Source of the DNA: Pictodentalium vernedei | Taxonomy: Eukaryota > Mollusca > Scaphopoda > Dentaliida > Dentaliidae | Reading direction: 5' to 3' | Assembly (NCBI GenBank): GCA_031216915.1 | Contig: CM062289.1 | Span: 253,947,113-254,011,112, forward strand | DNA length: 64,000 bases | Shown here: positions 33,506-45,139 of the stretch, one piece after another | How the letters are laid out: every line of letters starts with the position of its first letter | Position numbering within the stretch: the stretch's first letter is position 1 | The notes under the pieces: generated by a model | The model's input: the letters and a program-made list of their open reading frames with translations, nothing else | The model's database searches: none | What the model was told of the DNA's origin: nothing | Translations under genes and position numbers: made by a program

Positions 33506-35600
33506 TCATCCAGGATAAAGGCGTGAACGCCCCCCACCCCCCAAGCAGAGCAGCGCCCAAGAAATTGACCATCTTGGAGTAAACTGCAAAGTCCTAGGCC
33601 TTTTCAAGGAAAAGAGCTGAACAAGCTTGGAGAGGCAAGGATGAGTGTCGAAACAATGCGGTACCACATAGGAAAAAATGTCTCCGAAGCATGGACAAGT
33701 ACACATTGCTGGAGACTTCCAGAAACAAACATATACCAGAAAACTCCGCAAGCAGTGTGATCGAAGGAGTGACAGAAGCAACAGAGTGATCGCACACCAT
33801 CGACAGAAGAACCCTCCACTTAGCCACAGAGGCTAAACCAGTGGAGTGAGTGCCTCCTTGAAGAAAAGCAACTCCACTGCGTGTCTCGAAAAACCACTAC
33901 GGAGGAGACAGGACCCGATAAAAGACGTGCGAAGACACAATGAAGTCGGGTCAACTTGAAAACCTCCCGGGCGACTTTGGCAAAGAAAGTCGCGAGGTAG
34001 AGGGAGACATGCCGGAACCGCCGCTAACAGAGAGCGGAGCAGATAGATCCACACCCACCGAAGCGACGGGTGTGATTGAAAGGATTCGACGACTGCAGGT
34101 TCATATCTGGGTGAGAACCTGAGGCAGAATCGGAACCGGTAGGAAGGTGTAGCCGACAAGACCATCCCAAAGGAGGGCCAGAGCGTCCACGGCGAAAGCC
34201 AGAGCATCTGGACACGGGGACACGAAAGTGTCCACCGGAGGTTCCAACTAGTCACAAGAGACCGATGGAACCCGCCATGTGGAGCATCCACCTGGTGGAA
34301 ATGACCCTGCCCCGACGGGACAGGGAGTCGGCTAGGACGTTCAGGCGACCGGGAATGTGACGAACAGCCACCCCGGCGTGGACGTCCTGAGCAAGCAGTA
34401 TAAGATCCCAAGCCAATTCGTACATTGGAACTGAGTGCGTGCCGCTCAGGTTCCGAATGTAAGCAACCACTGTCGAATTGTCGGACAACAGAAGGACCTG
34501 GCGATTCGACAAGTGAGGGATCCACTGCCTGAAAACGCAGAAGAAGAGCAAGAAGCTCCTTCTGGTTGATGTGTAGAGCTGCATGATCCAGGTCCACCAT
34601 CCCGTGAATGGAAAGACCTAGAGGATCCAACATCGCACCCCATCCGAGATCGCTGGCATCTGCCGTCAGAACGCGATCGGACGTGGGTAAGTCCAACGGA
34701 ACACCCTGCGAAAGCCACTGGACATCCGCCCAGAGGAGAAGGTGAGGATAAAGATAGTCTGGAAACTGAAGCACCAGATCCAGAAAATCTACATTCGGCC
34801 TCCAACGACTGAGCAGAAAGTGTTGGAGAGGTCTGACACGCAGCCGACCTAGAGGAATGAGATCCGTCACCGAACAGCAGAGACCGATTAGCCGGAGAAA
34901 ACTCCGAGCCGTTGCGGAAGTGGACTGGGTCAGAGTCGGAGCAAAAGCTGAGAGAATCACAGCCTTGGCCTGGGGAACTGCCACCAAATAGAAGTGTGTG
35001 CGGAAAGCCATCCCCAGATGATTAAACGACCGAGAAGGGACCAGGTCCGACTTCTCCTCGTTGACTCTGAAACGTAGCGACGTGCAAGCTCAACAGAGTG
35101 GCGACATCCGACTCCAGGAAGGCAGCATTGGAATGCCCCTGGAGGATATCGTCCAGATATGCCGAAGTAGTCACCCTGGACTGTGTGCGATGGAAAGCTA
35201 TCACATGCGACATCAGTCTGGTGAAGGACCAAGGAACCAGGTTGAGGCCGAAAGGCATGGCCTTGAACTGGTAAACTCGCCCCAGAAAAAAAGAACCTGA
35301 GATACTTCCATAACGCCCAATGAATCGGAACGTGAAAGTAAGCGTCTCGCAGGTCAAAGCTGGAAGCGAAATCTCCCTGGTGAATGGAACGGAGGACCGA
35401 CATTAAAGTCTCCATGCTGAACTTGGGAGCAATGATAGACTGGTTCAGGAAACTCAGATCGAGAACCGGTCGGAGTCAGCCGTCCTTCTTCGGCACCAAG
35501 AACAGGCGGGAATAGAAACCCACTGACCTAATGTTCTTGATGACCTCAATCGCCCCCTTTGTCAGGAGATTTGTCTATCTCCGTGGACAAAAGTTCCCTA
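33506..35600 (-). pseudogene. E2 reverse transcriptase-RNase H-recombinase region (broken)
   Basis: Short open segments retain family signatures: reverse transcriptase (RLMSHVIAFHRTQSRVTTSA, YLDDILQ) near 35150-35400, RNase H (LTADASDLGWGAML; LLSDNSTVVAYIRNLSGTHS; RHIPGRLNVLADSLSRR) near 34300-34700, and a recombinase trace (FSLKRPRTLQFTPRW) near 33550-33650. All match E3 more closely than E1. The region is a fossil broken in many places. Confidence 0.8.
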
Positions 35601-35995
35601 CGTAAAATGTCTGAAGGAACTGTGGTTGGAAAAAGGCACTCCGGACAGAGTGGAGTGTCGTCGGAAAGATATGCGCAGCCCGGACCAAACAACATCTAAC
35701 ATCCAAGGATCGGATGTGATGGTGGCCCACGGTCTGCGAACTCTATCCTTCCTCCAACCTGGGACGAGTCGAGGTGAGGACCTTCATTGCGAACCCTGAA
35801 GAGGCTCGCTAGAGGAGAAAACACCTCCACTGAATGAAGAATCCTGGGAGTTCCCTCAAGACTGCCGACGCTTACCCTTACCCCTTGAGTAAGAAGTAGA
35901 AGCGGTGGCAGAAGGATCAGCCCCTCTCGCTTCGCAGATGAAGCAGAGGGTACTTGTTAGGCTTGGAACGGCCCGTGCCTACCCTAGAAGGCTGA

Positions 35996-36821
35996 TCAAG
36001 CTGAAGAAAACAGCAGCTGATCATTGGAATGACGTAGGACGTCATCCCGGACCGTCAACACAGAATCATGGAAAAGTTGCGGACCTGCCAAAAAAGCAGA
36101 TCGAAGAGTAGCGTACTGCTCCTCAGGAAGGGATCGGCCTGTGTCCAGCACAGAGTCCCTTCGAACTAATTCCAGATTAGCCGTGTTACAGGCATGCGTG
36201 TGAGTAAGATGCATGAGCGCCTTGGACAGCACACGCAAAGGAGCCTGTACCTCGTCAAACTTATCTGAAGACAGATAAGCAGCAAAAGCTGAGACGACGT
36301 GATCGGAGAGAGAAAGCATACCAAGCATCTCTCTCGATAAGCCCAATGTGGACTCCAGAGTCGTCATCGGAATGATGGCAGACTTGGACTTGGAAAGCCT
36401 GAGGGAATTGGAGTCCTGATCCAAAAACCGTCAAAGTCTGGTAGACCGACGGATTGGCGGAATCGTAAGAACGATAACGCGCCGGAGGCAAAAAAGTGTC
36501 AACCCTGGTGAAGAACGGAGCCTTCATAGCCTTGGAACTTAGCTTGGAGTCCAAGGCTGAAAATGCTTCAACCAACTGTACCGAAGGGCACGGTCGAAGA
36601 CGCCCAGAAGCAGGTTGCTCCATAGACTGTTGGCGCGCGACCGATGATCGCGGCCTGGCTGACACTGTCGACTGGTTAGATGGTTTGAGATCCGGAAGGA
36701 ACCCAAACACGAAAGCAAGAGCTGCCCCCAAGTCCGAAGACTGCTGGCTCTCGACATCAAGCATGTCTGACTCTTCCCCTGAGTCGGAAGACACATAGCC
36801 CATCGTGGGCAAACCAGCCAA
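35996..36821 (-). pseudogene. E2 Gag-like region, C-terminal half (broken)
   Basis: Contains 'GYVSSDSGEESD', 'ALAFVFGFLPDLKPSNQSTV' and 'LVEAFSALDSKLSSKAMK', matching in order the E3 segment at 54124-54654 (ALGFVFGLLPDVQPSDQPSV). Further downstream it resembles the E1 segment at 10753-11496. This supports one Gag architecture across the three elements. Confidence 0.7.
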
Positions 36822-37868
36822 CGCCTCCCATGGTGTCGGAACACCAGGGGATCAGAAAGCGGCCTGTTTCTAATCCCGGGAGGCGGCGCCACAGGAGGCA
36901 CCTGGAAACCACTCGCTGCCTCGCTGGAAGCAACAGGAAGGCTCGTTGACAGAACCTGAGTGAGTAAGGAGAGGGCCTCCCTAAGCTCACTGCCCGTACT
37001 GGCCGGTTCGACAGGGGAACGAACCGGCAAAGTGGCTTCACCGCTGACCCTCTGAACCAGCGAAGGGTCATGATCCTCCAAAAGACCCGACATGGGACGA
37101 CGGGCGGCAGCCGAAAACGTCTGAAGCCAGACGTGTACAGGGGTGTGACACACCCCGAGGATCAACACAGCAGGAACTCATGAGAGTCACCGCTGACCTC
37201 TGCAGGGCAGAAGGTCCAGGCTGCACAAAAGACGTTGGACCCCCAAGACTGGTCGTGTGGCCAGAATGAGGGACGGAAAACGCCACAGAGTTCATAGTGA
37301 CCCACTAAGAACAACCGAATCCAATGACAACTGTGGAGCTCGACGGCGCAGAGACCACAGGAGAGGGTCCGGCCGGCAGCCACTTCCAACTTCGCCGTGT
37401 TGAAGTCAGGGAAGGCTGAGGCCGATACCCTCACGTCTACACAACCAGACACCGCAGCAGACCACTGCAGGTATAAAACTACTGTGCTCAATGGCTGAGA
37501 GGACACAGTATGGGGTTCAGTCGGCAGCCCCATTTGACTTCGCCGAGTGGAAGTCTGGGAAGGCTGAGGCCGAAACCCCACAACCATACTACAGACATCC
37601 CTGCAGACCCTGGCAGGGAGAAGCCGAGGCCGGCTAAAAACGGTGCCCAATGACGTTGTAGACGGAACAGCAGTAGCAGCAGATAAGACGGGAGCTGTTG
37701 GAACTGGCGGAAAAGCAGAGAGAGCCACCAAGCTCGGCCTCCAAAGGAGGAGTCACAACCCTAGTGACAGCCTCAGATGTCGACTGGAGAGGGCGCATAG
37801 TCCCGGAACCAGGCATCTCTACACCAGAAAACCAACAGCTCCCGCAGTATCCACCACGGTAAAACACT

Positions 37869-38275
37869 GCACATTCCCCACAGAAGGGGAATAACTCTCA
37901 CCAGACATGGTCGAATCGGGAAGCCCCGAAAGGAAAGTGGTCCCCACCCCCCGCTGGTGCGGGAGGAGCTGCACATCCCCCACGGAGGAGGAGCAATTCT
38001 CATCAGACGTGGTCGAATCGGGTGACCCGAAACGAAAGCGTTCACCACCCCCCGCGGGAGCGGGAGGAGCTGCACATCCCCCACGGAGGGGGTCAAACTC
38101 ACACCAGACGTGGTCGAGTTGGGGGCCCCGAAACGACAGTGCCCCCCCCCGCACCCCCCCCCCCCCCCCCCCCACGGGTGCAGGAGGAGCTGCACATCCC
38201 CCACGGAGGGGGTAAACTCACATCAGACGTGGTCGAGTCGGGAGGCTCCCAAAACGACTGCATTCCACACCACCC
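37869..38275. repeat. Four tandem units of about 110-120 bp in E2
   Basis: Units share 'gcacatcccccacggagg', 'cagacgtggtcga' and 'gggag..' at about 37869, 37963, 38074 and 38196. A long C run (about 38149-38172) separates two of them. They lie in the Gag-like N-terminal region of E2; E1 and E3 have no equivalent array. Confidence 0.8.
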
Positions 38276-38746
38276 GTGTGTGCGGACGAAACGGATACGA
38301 GAACGCACCAATGGTGAGGGCAAAAGGAATTGCCCAAAAGGAACCGAACTGGAAAGAACAGAGGTGAGAGCAGTAGAAGAAAAAAGGTGAACTCAACAGA
38401 AACAGAAAGTAGAAGAACACCCTCAACTACGAGAGAAGGTGGCAGAACCCAGACGGCCGACACCGACTCCAATAAAATGTTTATTTTTTTTTTCATCAAC
38501 CGAAAAAATTCATTGTCGAATCGCGATGACACGATGTCGCAAAACATTTGCGAAAACGGAATAGTAATTAATAAACAATGAGAATGTGGTTGAAAAAATA
38601 AACGAGAATATATAAAACACAGTCCTGTTAATATACGATCTTCAGATCCATAATTCCAGTCACAGGAAAACCATTATCCACGAGTTGAATTATCACTGTT
38701 TCATAATGCATATGGCGGAAACACATCCTGCTCGTGCCTCGGAAAG

Positions 38747-38997
38747 AAAAAGAATGGCAAATTGATGCATTGCGCACTGTGACGGAAGTCAGGGATTTGT
38801 ACTATGGAAGAGCATCCCATACTGGGTGTGCGCCGATGGCGCTCAGCCCAGTTTTGGCTTATTTTTTCGTGGTGTTTTTACACCACTTTTCTTTCCCAAA
38901 TCTTGGGAAAGATTAAAATAGAGAGTATTTTATCCGAGTTAGGTTCTTCCACTGTAGTGCAAGCCTGTTGTAAACAATTGAGGTAGGTTGATAAGAA
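38747..38997 (-). repeat. E2 inverted terminal repeat, window-right (element 5' end)
   Basis: Nearly identical inverse of 32535-32812 and ending gaggtaggttgataagaa. The first bases after it (gaagtgccaaatgtg) belong to a LINE open frame. Confidence 0.9.
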
Positions 38998-39211
38998 AGA
39001 AGTGCCAAATGTGTAATTTAGGTGTAGTGGAGACCCTGGAACACTTTCTATTAGAATGTCCAACATACCAGTCTTACAGAATAAGGTTCACAGGGATTAA
39101 AATGGGGAAGTGGGATGGTAGAATGAAGGACATGTGGTCAGTGGGTGACACAAAGGAGAGGGCTAGAAGGCTTATCGAAGGAATTGGGAAAAATGGGGTC
39201 CGGGATGTCAT
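38998..39211 (+). mobile_element. LINE fragment: C-terminal zinc knuckle of a non-LTR reverse transcriptase (part 1)
   Basis: The frame encodes KCQMCNLGVVETLEHFLLEC, a C-x2-C-x9-H-x4-C knuckle characteristic of the far C-terminus of LINE reverse transcriptases, followed by a basic Trp- and Arg-containing tail ending near NGVRDVI. The frame is open from the E2 boundary, so the 5' part of the LINE is missing here. A SINE with a 10-bp target duplication interrupts it at 39212, and the tail resumes at 39597. Confidence 0.75.
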
Positions 39212-39586
39212 AATGTCATATATTTATTTATTTACTGGGGTTTAACAACATTTTCAACAACCAGTGTCACCTCGTGTCAGACAGTTTCATGGGTGGAGGA
39301 AGCCGGATTACCTGGAGAGAACCACCGAGCAATGGTGAGCAACTGTCAGGCTCCACAACATACTAACTCCACACAAGCAGGGTTAGTATTGGTTGAAGAC
39401 AAGTGCACCATCGACGTGCAGTACGCCTTAGTACACAACGCTACCATGCCCTAATGGAGGTGAAGTGTCTTGTTGCCCAAGGACACAATGCGCTTGCCGC
39501 ATGTGGGATTCAAACCGAGGACCTCTCAACTTGCAGTCTGCACCTGTACCTACTGAGCCACTGCACCCCCCCCCCCAGCTCCCTAT
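39212..39586 (-). mobile_element. tRNA-derived SINE (family S1), copy 1
   Basis: On the minus strand the head carries a pol III A box tggctcagtagg (39549-39560) and B box ggtttgaatcc (39506-39516). The body follows, and the 3' tail is aataaataaatata. Perfect 10-bp target duplications gggatgtcat flank it (39202-39211 and 39587-39596). A C run near the head marks the 5' end. Two further copies lie at 45140-45490 and 46231-46448. Confidence 0.88.
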
Positions 39587-39596
39587 GGGATGTCAT

Positions 39597-39740
39597 CAAG
39601 CAGTTGGGAGGAGTGTTGGGAGGAAAGAAGAGGCGTGGGGATAAGGAGGCATTTGGGAGAACATGGCTAATCAAGGCCTTCTCACCAGTGAACTGCGACA
39701 AATCAGCAGCTGGCCTAAGTGTTATTATTATTATATTTAA
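39597..39740 (+). mobile_element. LINE fragment, part 2 (tail beyond the SINE)
   Basis: Omitting the SINE and one target repeat, the LINE frame runs on from DVI into KQLGGVLGGKKRRGDKEAFG and onward to about LIKAF. This shows that the SINE landed in an already present LINE copy. It then fades into unclassified AT-rich DNA. Confidence 0.6.
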
Positions 39741-40683
39741 CCTGCCTAAACAATCACAGAGCACTAAGAGTAATTGTCTGATTTATTAGGTAACGGATAA
39801 AGAACTTCATTCAGTATATTTGCAGCTGTGTAAGTTTTATAAGGTGTACACATTTAACTAATGTACAAGCATATATTTTTATTACTACCATTTAAAATGA
39901 ATGGCTCATTGTTATCTCATTTAGATCAGAAGTTAAGCAAATATTTGCCAATGTGCCATATGGCTAAAGAATGGGTTTATGAACAAACTGAAAGAAATTT
40001 AAATGGATAGTCACCAGGGGTATTACCCAACTAATAACAGTGTAAAAATTTGAACACTTGAATATTTACTCAACTATTACACCCACTGACACCAATTTGT
40101 AAGTACCAGTAACAACATAACTGACTGTCAAAATCAGTAGTTTTAATCAAATTTGAGTTTCATACTTTGACCTTTTAGGAGCTTTTATGCACAGTATGGA
40201 TCAAGAGAATGGATTCCCACTAAAACCTTTTAGTACATCACATTAAGTCCAAGGACAATGACTGACTAGGTTGGGACATTCTATTCTCCCCCCACCGCAT
40301 GTGTAACATATGTGTGTCCCGCGTGAGATAGCAGGGAGAGACAGATGTATCCCACCCCACCCATGTGACGTTATACATTTATAACGTTATTATGACGTTA
40401 TGCATATCATATCAGTTTCTTGCTGCCAACTAATTCATATTGACGTCATCAGAATGCAGTGTGATCAAAGTTCGATGCTCTAAAACTCTTCAACCCTCAA
40501 CCTGCCACCGTTCCTAATCGATTTTGTGGTATATACCTTTGGTATATACATAACTTGTGCATGCTCTTTCCGATGGTGTCATCAGTTTCTCAAAACAACG
40601 AATACAAAATGAGTTGATTGAATCAGCATGTGACTCCCGATTACCTCTGGCTAACGTAATCGCTGCATGGTGGGGGGAGAAAA
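39741..40683. other. Unclassified non-coding sequence
   Basis: No gene, RNA or repeat recognised. Confidence 0.5.
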
Positions 40684-40838
40684 ATCATCCTCGATGAGTC
40701 TGAAGGTGGGAATGGCGAAATCTCACCCTCGAGGCAAGATATTTGAACCAGACCCTCGGCAAGCCTCAGGACTGGTTGAAATATCTTGCCCCAAGGGTGA
40801 GATTTCCCCATCCCACCTCCAGACTCATCAGGGATCAT
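40684..40838. repeat. Large foldback (arms of about 68 bp)
   Basis: Arms 40684-40751 and 40771-40838 are about 85% complementary (gatgagtctg / cagactcatc; gaaatctcaccct / agggtgagatttc; gcaagatattt / aaatatcttgc) around a 19-base loop. It is likely a foldback MITE. Confidence 0.8.
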
Positions 40839-40974
40839 AATATTCACGGCAGTGCATTTAGGCTCAAACTCTGTTGGAAACACTATTAGAGCTGGGGTGT
40901 ACTGAATTCCAGGTGCTGTATTGGTACAGTGCGACCACGTTATTAGATGTCTCTTAATTGAAACTGTTAACTGA

Positions 40975-41130
40975 CTGAGTGCTAGAAGCCACTATCAGGT
41001 GTTTCAAAAACTGACAGTACCAGATTGAAAGCTATCATTTTCCTTGCTCATGTTTCATATTCAAACAAAATGCAAATATTATTTTGTTTATATAAACTTG
41101 CTTTATTACAAACTATTGGAGAATTTTGAA
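40975..41130 (+). repeat. Second copy of the 31948-type repeat, hairpin lost
   Basis: 'gtgctagaagccactatcag' through 'ttattacaaactattggaga' is colinear with 31948-32100, but the sequence departs where the other copy folds back. Confidence 0.6.
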
Positions 41131-41219
41131 TAACAAACACAAAACCATTCACAATATCTTAAGTACAAATTTAACCTGTGAACTGTAAATTGATTAAACA
41201 ACAAACTCCTGTTAATTGA

Positions 41220-43391
41220 AATGAAAGTGTCAATGACACTGTAGCTCAACTTGTTTAAGACATGTACATGTATAGTATGTGACACAGCAATGACAAACAT
41301 CTAGGTAATGACCTGATAACAAAGGTACATATAAAGTATTGTAACAGTCTGTACATAAATGCTGTCCATAGCCTGAAACAAATGTATAGGTCAGGGACCA
41401 GCCTAGGAGGAAATTTTAGGGAGACTCCATGTGTCCCTCCAGAAAAAATAGGGAGACTGCAGTCATGTAGTGGGGAAAATTAAGAATATTCATGTACCAC
41501 CCCCGCCGCCCCTTCATATTTTCAATTTGTGGTCCTCCATTAATGTCCCAATAATCAAGGTCCAGTTGTCTATGAGGCATCTATGCCAGGTTAAAAAATC
41601 ACAAAGTAATTATTGACTGAAAATCACCCACTGCTACCCTCTCCTTCATGACCCCTACTAAGCTAATAATTTCCTAAGTCTGAAAGTGTGAACAGGACCA
41701 GATGTAAGAAGGTTGCTTGGGAGATACTTTGTTAGTAAAGAAACAAAATACATTATGGGGTCGAGTATTTTGTAAAAGAAATGTCATTCCGCATCATTTT
41801 TATGGCATTCTGGTGTCATTCCACGTCATTTCGTGTCATTCCGTTGTTTAGGAGGACCCTTTTTCAAGATCGTCCACATGCACTCTTGTGTCCTGAACAA
41901 AGCTTTTCTTGTCATCACTAAAGCTTTTTTCATGTGTTTCAATTCCATTTGTGTTTTTGTGGGAATAGACGACCCAACAGTTAACAGTCATCAGCAAAAC
42001 GAAATAAAAATACTGTGTAATAAAATACATCCGTTGTGTATACATTTTCGGCATCCTAAGCGACGTAACCTACTTTCAAACTGAGTTATTTTGTTGAGTC
42101 GCGTAAGTCACCTATTTTCGTTTCGACATTTGAAGCTCCGACTGAAACGCAACAAAATAGAAATAAAAAAATCCGCCAAAAGAGACAATGGACAATTGAT
42201 GTCGTGTGATTTCATTAAATGGACGTTTATTTGACGAATTAAAATGCCCATTTATCACACTCGAGCACATTCGATTTTTGAAAATAATCGTTTTCATGCA
42301 AAGCTCGCATCACAGTTCAGCCTTTCCTCATTTTGGCCAATTTTTAGAGGGCGACTTGTAATCGCCCCGACTATTTTTCTAGGCGACTTTGAGCTTAGAA
42401 GGCACCCAAAAACACTTGTTCCTGTCCCAAGGTGATAACAAAGGTATCCAAGAAGTTTCATGAAGATCGGTTCATAAATACAGATTTTAGCCCGAGCTGT
42501 ATTGACATGTGCACTTACTGTGTATAAGTATCACTGAATAAATCAAAGTTCATCTAATTTGCATAATTTCTGCACGAGTAAAAAACCTGTATTATATGTG
42601 ATATGTATTCCATGTTACTAAACATTCATACAAAAATTTATTCAAATCAGAACTTTCATACAGAAGTTTTGTACAAAAAACTGATTGCACTAATTTTGGT
42701 ACAAATTTCGGACCGCACCCACAAAACACCTGTTCTCATCTCACGGTGATAACAAAGGTACCCAAGAAGTTTCATAAAGATCGGTTCATAAATACGGCCT
42801 CTAGCCTGAGCCGTATAGAAGTTGTGTACAAAAAACTGATTGCACATAATTTCGGTACAAAATGGCCACTGGCAGCCATCTTGAATTTTGGACCGCACTC
42901 AGAAACACTCGTTCTCGTCCCAAGACGTTTCGTGAAGAACGGGTCATAAATACAGCCTCTAGCCCGAGCCATATTGGCATTTGCAGTTACAGTGCTGAAA
43001 GTAACATTAAATAGATCAAAGTTAGTCTAATTGGCATAATTTATGCATGAAAAGAAAACCCGTATTATATGTGATGTATCCCATGGTACTAAATATTCGC
43101 ACAAAAAATTATTCAAATCAGTGCATTCATATGGAAGTTCTGCGCAAAAATCTGATTGCACCTAATTTTGAACAAAATGGATGCCAGTGACCATCTTGAA
43201 TTTCAGACCAGAACTCAAAACACTCGTTCTCGTCCCACGGTGATAACAAAGGTACCCAAGAAGTTTCATAAAGATCAGTTCATAAATACGGCCTCTAGTC
43301 CGAGCCGTGTTGACGGCGCGACAGACAGACAGATGGGCGACAGGCCATGATAATACCTCAAATTTGGCTTCGCCAAAGTTGAGCTAAAAAT
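41220..43391 (+). repeat. Repeat R2 copy c, split by a 1-kb insertion
   Basis: Begins aatgaaagtgtcaatgacac like copy b, and ends tttggc-ttc-gccaaagttgagct plus aaaaat. Units run to 41390 and resume at about 42399 ('aggcacccaaaaacacttg'), flanking a 1-kb foreign segment. Confidence 0.85.
41392..42398. mobile_element. Unclassified 1-kb insertion in R2
   Basis: Starts cagggaccagcctaggagg and ends near ctaggcgactttgagcttag. An 83-codon plus-strand frame (41833-42084) has no recognisable domain. The ends are at best weakly inverted. It could be a non-autonomous DNA transposon; the family is unknown. Confidence 0.5.
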
Positions 43392-43795
43392 CTTATCAGA
43401 TGTCAATAAATTCTCCCGACAATCATCAAAATCCCTTTGTTTGTACACATATTTGGCCACAGTGCATCTGATACAGAATATAATAGAACAAATGTTCAGT
43501 TTACCTCTAGAATATCAGAAAGCGTCCAAATCCCTCTTGCAAAATACTCCCGTTAACTGAATAATTCCTGGTGGTCAAGTAGCTATTCAGTGGCTAAGGC
43601 TGCATACCATGGTATCAGTATTATATGTTCCTCTGCATTCAGTTCTGACATGATACCAATACCAGTTGGTATTTTTGGTATACTGGCCATCTTTACATGT
43701 AGGTCACTGTAGTGCAGTGAGAGATGCAGAATGCTCATATTCAAGTATTAACCCATGAGAAGGCATCGCAAATTTAACAAATAAATTTCTCATAC
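43392..43795. other. Unclassified non-coding sequence
   Basis: No gene or repeat recognised, apart from a 'cccgttaactgaataattcctggtggtc' type phrase near 43547 that resembles the end of the neighbouring TA-flanked transposon. Confidence 0.4.
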
Positions 43796-44943
43796 AGTGG
43801 AACTCTGTTAACTGAATAGCCACTTTGCCAATAAAAATTATTCATTAAACAAGCTATTAATTGAAAATTGAATATGTTTTCATTTTTGGAATTCACTAAA
43901 AACAAACCCAACGGGGGTTCTTAAGCTGAGTTTGAATAGTACTGGGTGGTTTTGACCATTACATTGGGTAAAGTCACACTTTCTGGTTATGAAAAATTGA
44001 TAACTGCCATATCACATGCTGCATGAAAATATATAATGACTACGGCTGTAAAAATGATTTAGAGAAGTTAGTTACATGTCACTACATAGGGTTCTGGATT
44101 CAAGGAACTATTGGAAAAACTTATACTGGATTGTGGAAATTTTTTAAAGTGAATTCCAAAAATGAAAACATATTCTATTTTCAATTAATAGCTCAAAATT
44201 AATTTGAGCTCTGTCAAACAAGATATACATTAAATGCCTGTTTTGGATGTACTGAGGCTAAATAGGTCTATAAACAAAGGAAAAATGGGGAGAGTCAGGG
44301 TAATTTCCAAGATTTATTATTCAATTAACAGGAGTTTACGCTATGACCTATTTTCAATTAACAGGTCAAATTCGTACTGGAGGTATGGTAAATGGTTTTG
44401 TGTTGGGAAATTATAACCGGTTTCGACTGTTTAGTCTCTTCAATAGTTGAAATGATTTGATGTTACTGCCTACTTTTCGGCACTATTTATATGTTTTTGG
44501 CAGATAAGTGTGTCGTATGAATTATTTGTTGGTTTATCCATAGTTGTCAGATAATTTGTTTGCCGATTTGGTGGCAATTGACTTACTCCACTAGTATTGT
44601 CTTATCTGTTGTCGGATAATTGTACCTATTTTTTGCTTGTTGGTCCATAGTTGGCAGATAATTGGTTCGAAGGATAACTTTTTTGCCGGTGTTTTAAATA
44701 ACCGAAAATACAGTGTAATTTTGGATTGTGATGGCCCCTTTTCCAATAAATATTACTAGTATTTTCTTTACCTCCCGATGGAGGGGGTTGGTGGGGCGGG
44801 TTTTTATTTGGGTAACAGCTTGGCATTATTATCAAACGAAGATCTGTGAGGTATATTTTGGCCGTTTAAAAGTCTTACTATTTTTTTCTTTTCTAACAGG
44901 GTTATTCAGTTGAGAGATATCCAATTAAATGGGCTCCACTGTA
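43796..44943. mobile_element. TA-flanked DNA transposon relic (pogo/Tigger-like ends)
   Basis: The left end cagtggaactctgttaactg and the inverse of the right end, cagtggagcccatttaattg, are diverged inverted repeats, each flanked by TA. This is the terminal style of pogo/Tigger (Tc1-mariner) elements. No transposase frame remains in 1.15 kb. An internal inverted repeat (about 43852-43896 and 44149-44193, attgaaaat.gaatatgtttt) suggests a smaller nested or foldback unit. Confidence 0.6.
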
Positions 44944-45139
44944 TTACTGTGGTTGGCTATAATTCTTTCCTTGCATAAATTGCATGTACATGTTTTTTGT
45001 CAGTACACTGGATATATGTGCTTCATGTACTCTTCTTGTCAGCCATTTTAGATTTGTGTACTGTTGTCCGATTTATTTTTAGCTAAGGGCAGGAATATTT
45101 TTTTAGTAACAAAATTGTGATATTTAGAGATTACAGTGG

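Larger units (their letters stand above)
32535..38997 (-). mobile_element. DIRS-type retrotransposon E2 (decayed coding region)
   Basis: A 6.5-kb element with inverted terminal repeats, an internal complementary region, and the order Gag-like, reverse transcriptase, RNase H, recombinase on the minus strand. Terminal sequences (cctac..caattgtttacaa..ggct) place it with E3, not E1. Its terminal repeats are about 99% identical, yet its coding region is badly broken, probably ten or more times, and the recombinase is only weakly recognisable. It looks like a defective copy that was moved by another element's proteins. Its right end abuts a LINE fragment; its left end abuts the possible exon at 32375-32517. 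Confidence 0.88.

Noticed and set aside
33340-33582. Plus-strand 80-codon frame with good-looking basic/acidic composition
   Set aside because: It is antisense to the recombinase region of E2, aligns there with the E3 sequence read on the other strand, and has no domain.
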